Source: Sulfurovum sp.
GTDB lineage: Bacteria > Campylobacterota > Campylobacteria > Campylobacterales > Sulfurovaceae
Direction of reading: 5' to 3'
NCBI GenBank assembly: GCA_020726085.1
Contig: DYTG01000008.1
Span: forward strand, 1 to 25,103
DNA: 25,103 bases
The position numbers and the translations under genes were made by a program. Within the stretch, counting starts at the first letter, position 1. Each line of letters starts with the position of its first letter. The notes under the pieces were generated by a model. That model had not been told where the DNA came from, did not search any database, and saw only the letters and a program-made list of their open reading frames with translations. Shown in pieces: positions 25,101 through 25,103 of the stretch.

Positions 25101-25103
25101 CTA
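16139..25103 (+). CDS. Giant secreted DUF11/SdrD-B repeat surface protein, 3' end outside window
   Basis: An uninterrupted frame runs from the ATG at 16139 to the window edge: 2,988 complete codons, no stop. The signal peptide is MKLRFLMMVLFFNMILANTL followed by YA, probably cleaved before SGE. Residues about 40-1155 form about eight DUF11-like Ig domains (NNGP, ENDGPG and NKGPG turns). From residue 1161 come 14 complete SdrD-B-like modules and part of a fifteenth, each opening (I/L)G(D/N)..W.D.NG.G.QD.GE and ending DAG.Y.P. The D-N-G-D-type loops are expected to bind calcium. The mature protein is Asp/Asn/Thr-rich and poor in Arg and Lys. It lies downstream of an exosortase gene, so a C-terminal sorting tail beyond the edge is predicted, not seen. 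It is likely a biofilm adhesin or surface-layer fibre, controlled by the leader riboswitch. The architecture is clear; the biological role is inferred. Confidence 0.93.
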   Translation, partial: MKLRFLMMVLFFNMILANTLYASGETDMQPAIFKDSKEQVPAGTSFDYYVKLQNNTGIPTDANVELNISIPGGFTYERVNSGHSCTYGGATPSVGGANDQLKCTFAPPFSGNSYQELNITVKAGPVTGVFKSYATVSYEKDTNLANDQENTKTTVIPSADMEIVTVLVDPTPEVISGGIATYTTKVTNNGPYGTNTVTVKYVLPSGFVFEHDDAATPDNNDSLWACSQVGTDIVCSYNNGSEFPVDCNSTFNFRLKATDNFGNVTLVGEVDSVDNIFDINTSNNFNDVNVTILEGTNLKMEKSVDKAVFIEGEVATFTLKVSNTGYVDAPNVVVRDTIPAGHTFDENNISTVPADWNCTVAGQYVECKRDGNLSKGTNETITIKTTTPTTGSDTNYKNSADVNSTTLADGDLSDNNASSISYKVRVDQLDIGVDKVKVTKNNPISGNPVTVGDNIISTISVKNYGPRDATANQIRVNDKLDVNESYVGFSGTNWNCTHSSGIVSCVYDEALANDATASDLKIETKAEQAGVLDNEVEVNTTSLGTPGDHNSDNDNKVAEINATATNNDADIVVTKTSNKATVPTSDTNVTYQLLVQNKGPGSATNILVSDNIPQYYAGHGSLGATSLSVEHNSSDWGGCTINGGEVRCTIDTLEANKSVEVNITVSGAMLHGTKTNTASAFSNNVGDSNRSNNQDDTSLTVDPKADVQVVRNEVVFSEIRDGKIKAGTDALYYIQIQNNGPAPAEDVNLTNLFDTNIYRLLEVDNGAYTCNLADENKTLECAIGTLEPKGTANITLRLRPIHYNTPPKTPWELNNSVSVETSTFDMNHTNDELNETLPITYGEVDISIEKDESEIFIEPVKYNPDNNASNIIVYKITINNFGPSEATNVKYIDRVVNVSPDDHNMTFLGDTDNKYGSDYDTTRHCTLPSPATFKPNDNPPEINCSVPGILQSKGKYERYLVFHVDEAPHQIKGDVYHDEVNVTCDQNETEAENNEEDEKTTVRTAIDLNITKTSTKSPVEVGEDFNFTFYVENDGPGYAPNTQVKDMLPTGMKIVGTPVIEGNSSNELGDNGSCLVKDSNTTLECNLNDKDGVMRSNEWRRITVPVRFTTYTGGVDKNTTVLNRTWVRSNDDGTDKWKQLENNTSNNDGNESVIVHKPIHIGDKVWHDRDADGIQDGGAESGIQGVVVKLYKSNGDLVATTETNSSGEYGFDVNSSGDYYVEFNASDVTNNSPDGDKSYDAVSPRDKNTTTDSLDSDIFDSNKSTPIFFVNYGDNNLTLDAGFYDLAELGDRIWIDINGDGKQDSGEGNYTESVTIKLYKEGNATVQETNITTDGSYLFKDLIPGDYYVEFNLPDATYEFTLYQFSKAGIDHTNNSDANRTTGKTPSVNLESGEKDTTLDAGVYKAGVDLGDSVWLDYDGNGIQDHSANEQGVAGVIVKALNTYTNEELTTTTDENGTYLFDNIIPGPYVVTFDINSTYRITQQNIGSDDTNDSDANPTTKKTDTIILVSGENNMTVDAGIYIPIKIGDQLWYDENANGKKDDANNTFVDDDANGNDLAGVMVTLYKNGSYYKSTATDANGNYLFDNLPPGFKYSVKFAQPVSHLYGNTYKYRFTAENNDSDTNDSDAITTTGAGSYGYTTQTPIMYSGESNLTIDAGVYMPVEISDWVWEDINFDGIQNDGNGAGQDGFVVKLIIDGVVRNDISVTTFTTDFDSVSGKYYFGRDLDLKPNHTYGVMIEPKAGWYVTKQNQGSNHYLDSDANITTGKTNSIIMYSNDLNWTFDMGVYRKASLGSRVWLDDNGNGMQESGEDNVSDINVTLYDENNVSQGWMLTDSNGSYSFKDLNPGYYYVEFNISSNPLYAGYRFTEANAMGSTQENNSDANVTTGKTQRIFLQSGENNTTLDAGIYKPVSIGDYTWIDENGDGVQDVGEANLSDVNVTLWSKTTGLQVSKDLNGTTFGTLGTIETNATGGYLFKNLKPDTYYVKFTAPKDISGRQYVITVENNTTKTDGNDSDTNTAGQISGQTGDYVLSSGEDNESVDAGFYIPVKVGDRVWVDKNYNGVQDANESNLSGVTVKLYNETHTEIMQNVYGIPFGAVTTDTNGTYLFENLPVNHSYYVKFDITAYNTANSTHYKITQRNQGGDDTNDSDANNTTFLSDPTPIMRSGEQNLTLDAGVYEPVIIGNFVWEDKNANGIQDSGESGVGGVKVFLIINGVLQDTNTTTENNGSYIFDATYDLKPDHNYSVKFSNLPTGFVFTGQNVSGSSDANDSDANASGESVTASPKMYSGDENLSFDAGVFIPAKIGNVVWYDNNGNGMQDVGESGVSDVNVTLYDANGTRITHDVYGNAIGTNGVVETNATGGYLFKNLRPGKYFVEFNTSTIPSGFRFTEQNTTGSSEANNSDANVTTGRTVVTTLDSNESDMDWDGGIFKPVSIGDYTWIDENGDGVQDVGEANLSDVNVTLWSKTTGLQVSKDLNGTTFGTLGTIETNATGGYLFKNLKPDTYYVKFVAPSGYVLTLNHVVGVDDAKDSDTNVTATTIGRSGDYTIASGEHEPSVDAGFYIPASLGNFIWIDENGDGLQQLTEAKVQDANVTLHYEGNDTQVTHDIFGTPFGSGGTFTTGVDGNYTFANLRPDSYYIKVVAPSSSYKFTIQNAQLDGNNTNDSDINQANGESDAISLESDEDNTSLDAGLYLPLKIGDRVWIDLNANGIQESGEGNYTGNDINATLYYEANNTIAQKVAVTNGKYEFINVLPERYYIKFEIPTGYFVSPKNVGSDTNDSDTNASGYIAPFDVTSGDDNLTLDMGIYQKAKLGDRVWYDDNGNGVQDSGESGVNDVNVTLYSGLGINQHSVKTDASGNYLFDELDPGSYYVEFNKTTLPPKFVFTEANVTGSSENNNSDANRTTGLTQVLVLTSGEDNRTLDAGIFKPVSIGDYTWVDVDGNGDQNASEPFLAGVKVSLFESDGTPVTKDLNGTTFGTLGTIETNA
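16250..19612 (+). repeat. About eight DUF11-like domains in the giant protein
   Basis: Domain starts are near 16250, 16599, 17005, 17400, 17812, 18235, 18651 and 19136. Each has a strand-turn signature such as YTTKVTNNGP, FTLKVSNTGY, YQLLVQNKGPG or FTFYVENDGPG, followed by a DxLP-like segment. Each also has two Cys separated by about 7-18 residues around the middle (for example WNCTVAGQYVEC and WGGCTINGGEVRC). DUF11 domains are Ig-like stalk units of bacterial surface proteins. Confidence 0.82.
21863..22099 (+). repeat. 237-bp perfect direct repeat, copy 1 (module 7)
   Basis: Identical at every base to 23432-23668, offset 1,569 bp (523 codons, in frame). It covers the start of module 7 to its YYVKF strand. 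Flanks diverge at once on both sides. Confidence 0.95.
23432..23668 (+). repeat. 237-bp perfect direct repeat, copy 2 (module 11)
   Basis: Identical to 21863-22099. The module bodies after the repeat differ (TAPKDISG against VAPSGYVL), so the shared tract is a patch, not a whole-module duplication. Confidence 0.95.
25049..25103 (+). repeat. Third partial copy of the repeat, 55 bp, cut by window edge
   Basis: Identical to 21992-22046 and 23561-23615 and running off the right edge. The earlier part of module 15 (24935-25048) is clearly different from modules 7 and 11. Confidence 0.9.

Larger units (their letters stand above)
19619..25103 (+). repeat. SdrD-B-like Ca-binding module array, 14 complete plus one partial
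   Basis: Modules start at 19619, 20003, 20366, 20717, 21131, 21512, 21875, 22286, 22685, 23051, 23444, 23840, 24233, 24578 and 24935 (cut by the edge). Periods are 115-138 residues. The shared core is: VW.D.NG.G.QD.GE, V.V.LY, T...G.Y.F..L.PG.YYV.F, a NDSDAN-type acidic turn, TTG.T, then SGE.N.T.DAG.Y.P. No Cys is read in any module. Confidence 0.9.

Noticed and set aside
19619..25103. Periodic repeats considered as a CRISPR array
   Set aside because: The period is 345-414 bp, units are divergent at DNA level and conserved as protein modules; there are no short identical repeats with unique spacers.

Overview
The window looks like a chromosomal segment of a member of the Campylobacterota (Sulfurimonas/Sulfuricurvum-like). 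This is inferred from the moderately AT-rich coding style, a large SUV3-type RNA helicase with a C-terminal zinc ribbon, and a compact type II secretion (T2SS) locus of the kind carried by free-living members of that phylum. No rRNA or tRNA gene was seen, so the taxonomic call is tentative.

Layout. (1) 1-1161: the 3' part of an AAA/SMC-like ATPase gene, interrupted by a -1 frame change at a run of nine A, followed by scraps of a second small frame. This looks like the decayed end of a defence-type or mobile locus. (2) 1165-5302: a DNA photolyase (+) converging on a SUV3-like RNA helicase (-). (3) 5400-14275: a T2SS locus split into two divergent transcription units. Three pseudopilin genes run leftward (gspG first) and seven tightly overlapping genes run rightward (gspK-, L-, M-, N-, C-like, gspD, gspE). 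The 462-bp divergent spacer holds a 78-bp tandem repeat and REP-like palindromes. gspF and the prepilin peptidase gene are not in the window. (4) 14276-14627: the last codons of a DUF4160-type gene and an intact DUF2442 gene, a pair often found together. (5) 14765-25103: a surface-protein locus made of a small outer-membrane beta-barrel, an exosortase/archaeosortase-family protein with its Cys, Arg and His motifs, a leader that reads convincingly as a cyclic-di-GMP-I (GEMM-I) riboswitch, and a giant ORF.

The giant ORF starts at 16139 and is still open at the window edge, giving at least 2,988 codons. It has a Sec signal peptide, about eight DUF11-like domains (each with a Cys pair), then 14 complete and one partial SdrD-B-like Ca-binding modules with no Cys. 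Two modules share a perfect 237-bp direct repeat, and 55 bp of it occurs a third time exactly at the right edge.

How it may work together (inference): c-di-GMP, sensed by the leader RNA, would control production of a giant secreted adhesin. The adhesin crosses the inner membrane by Sec. It may be processed by the neighbouring exosortase through a C-terminal tail that lies beyond the window. The nearby T2SS and the small beta-barrel could take part in its export or anchoring.
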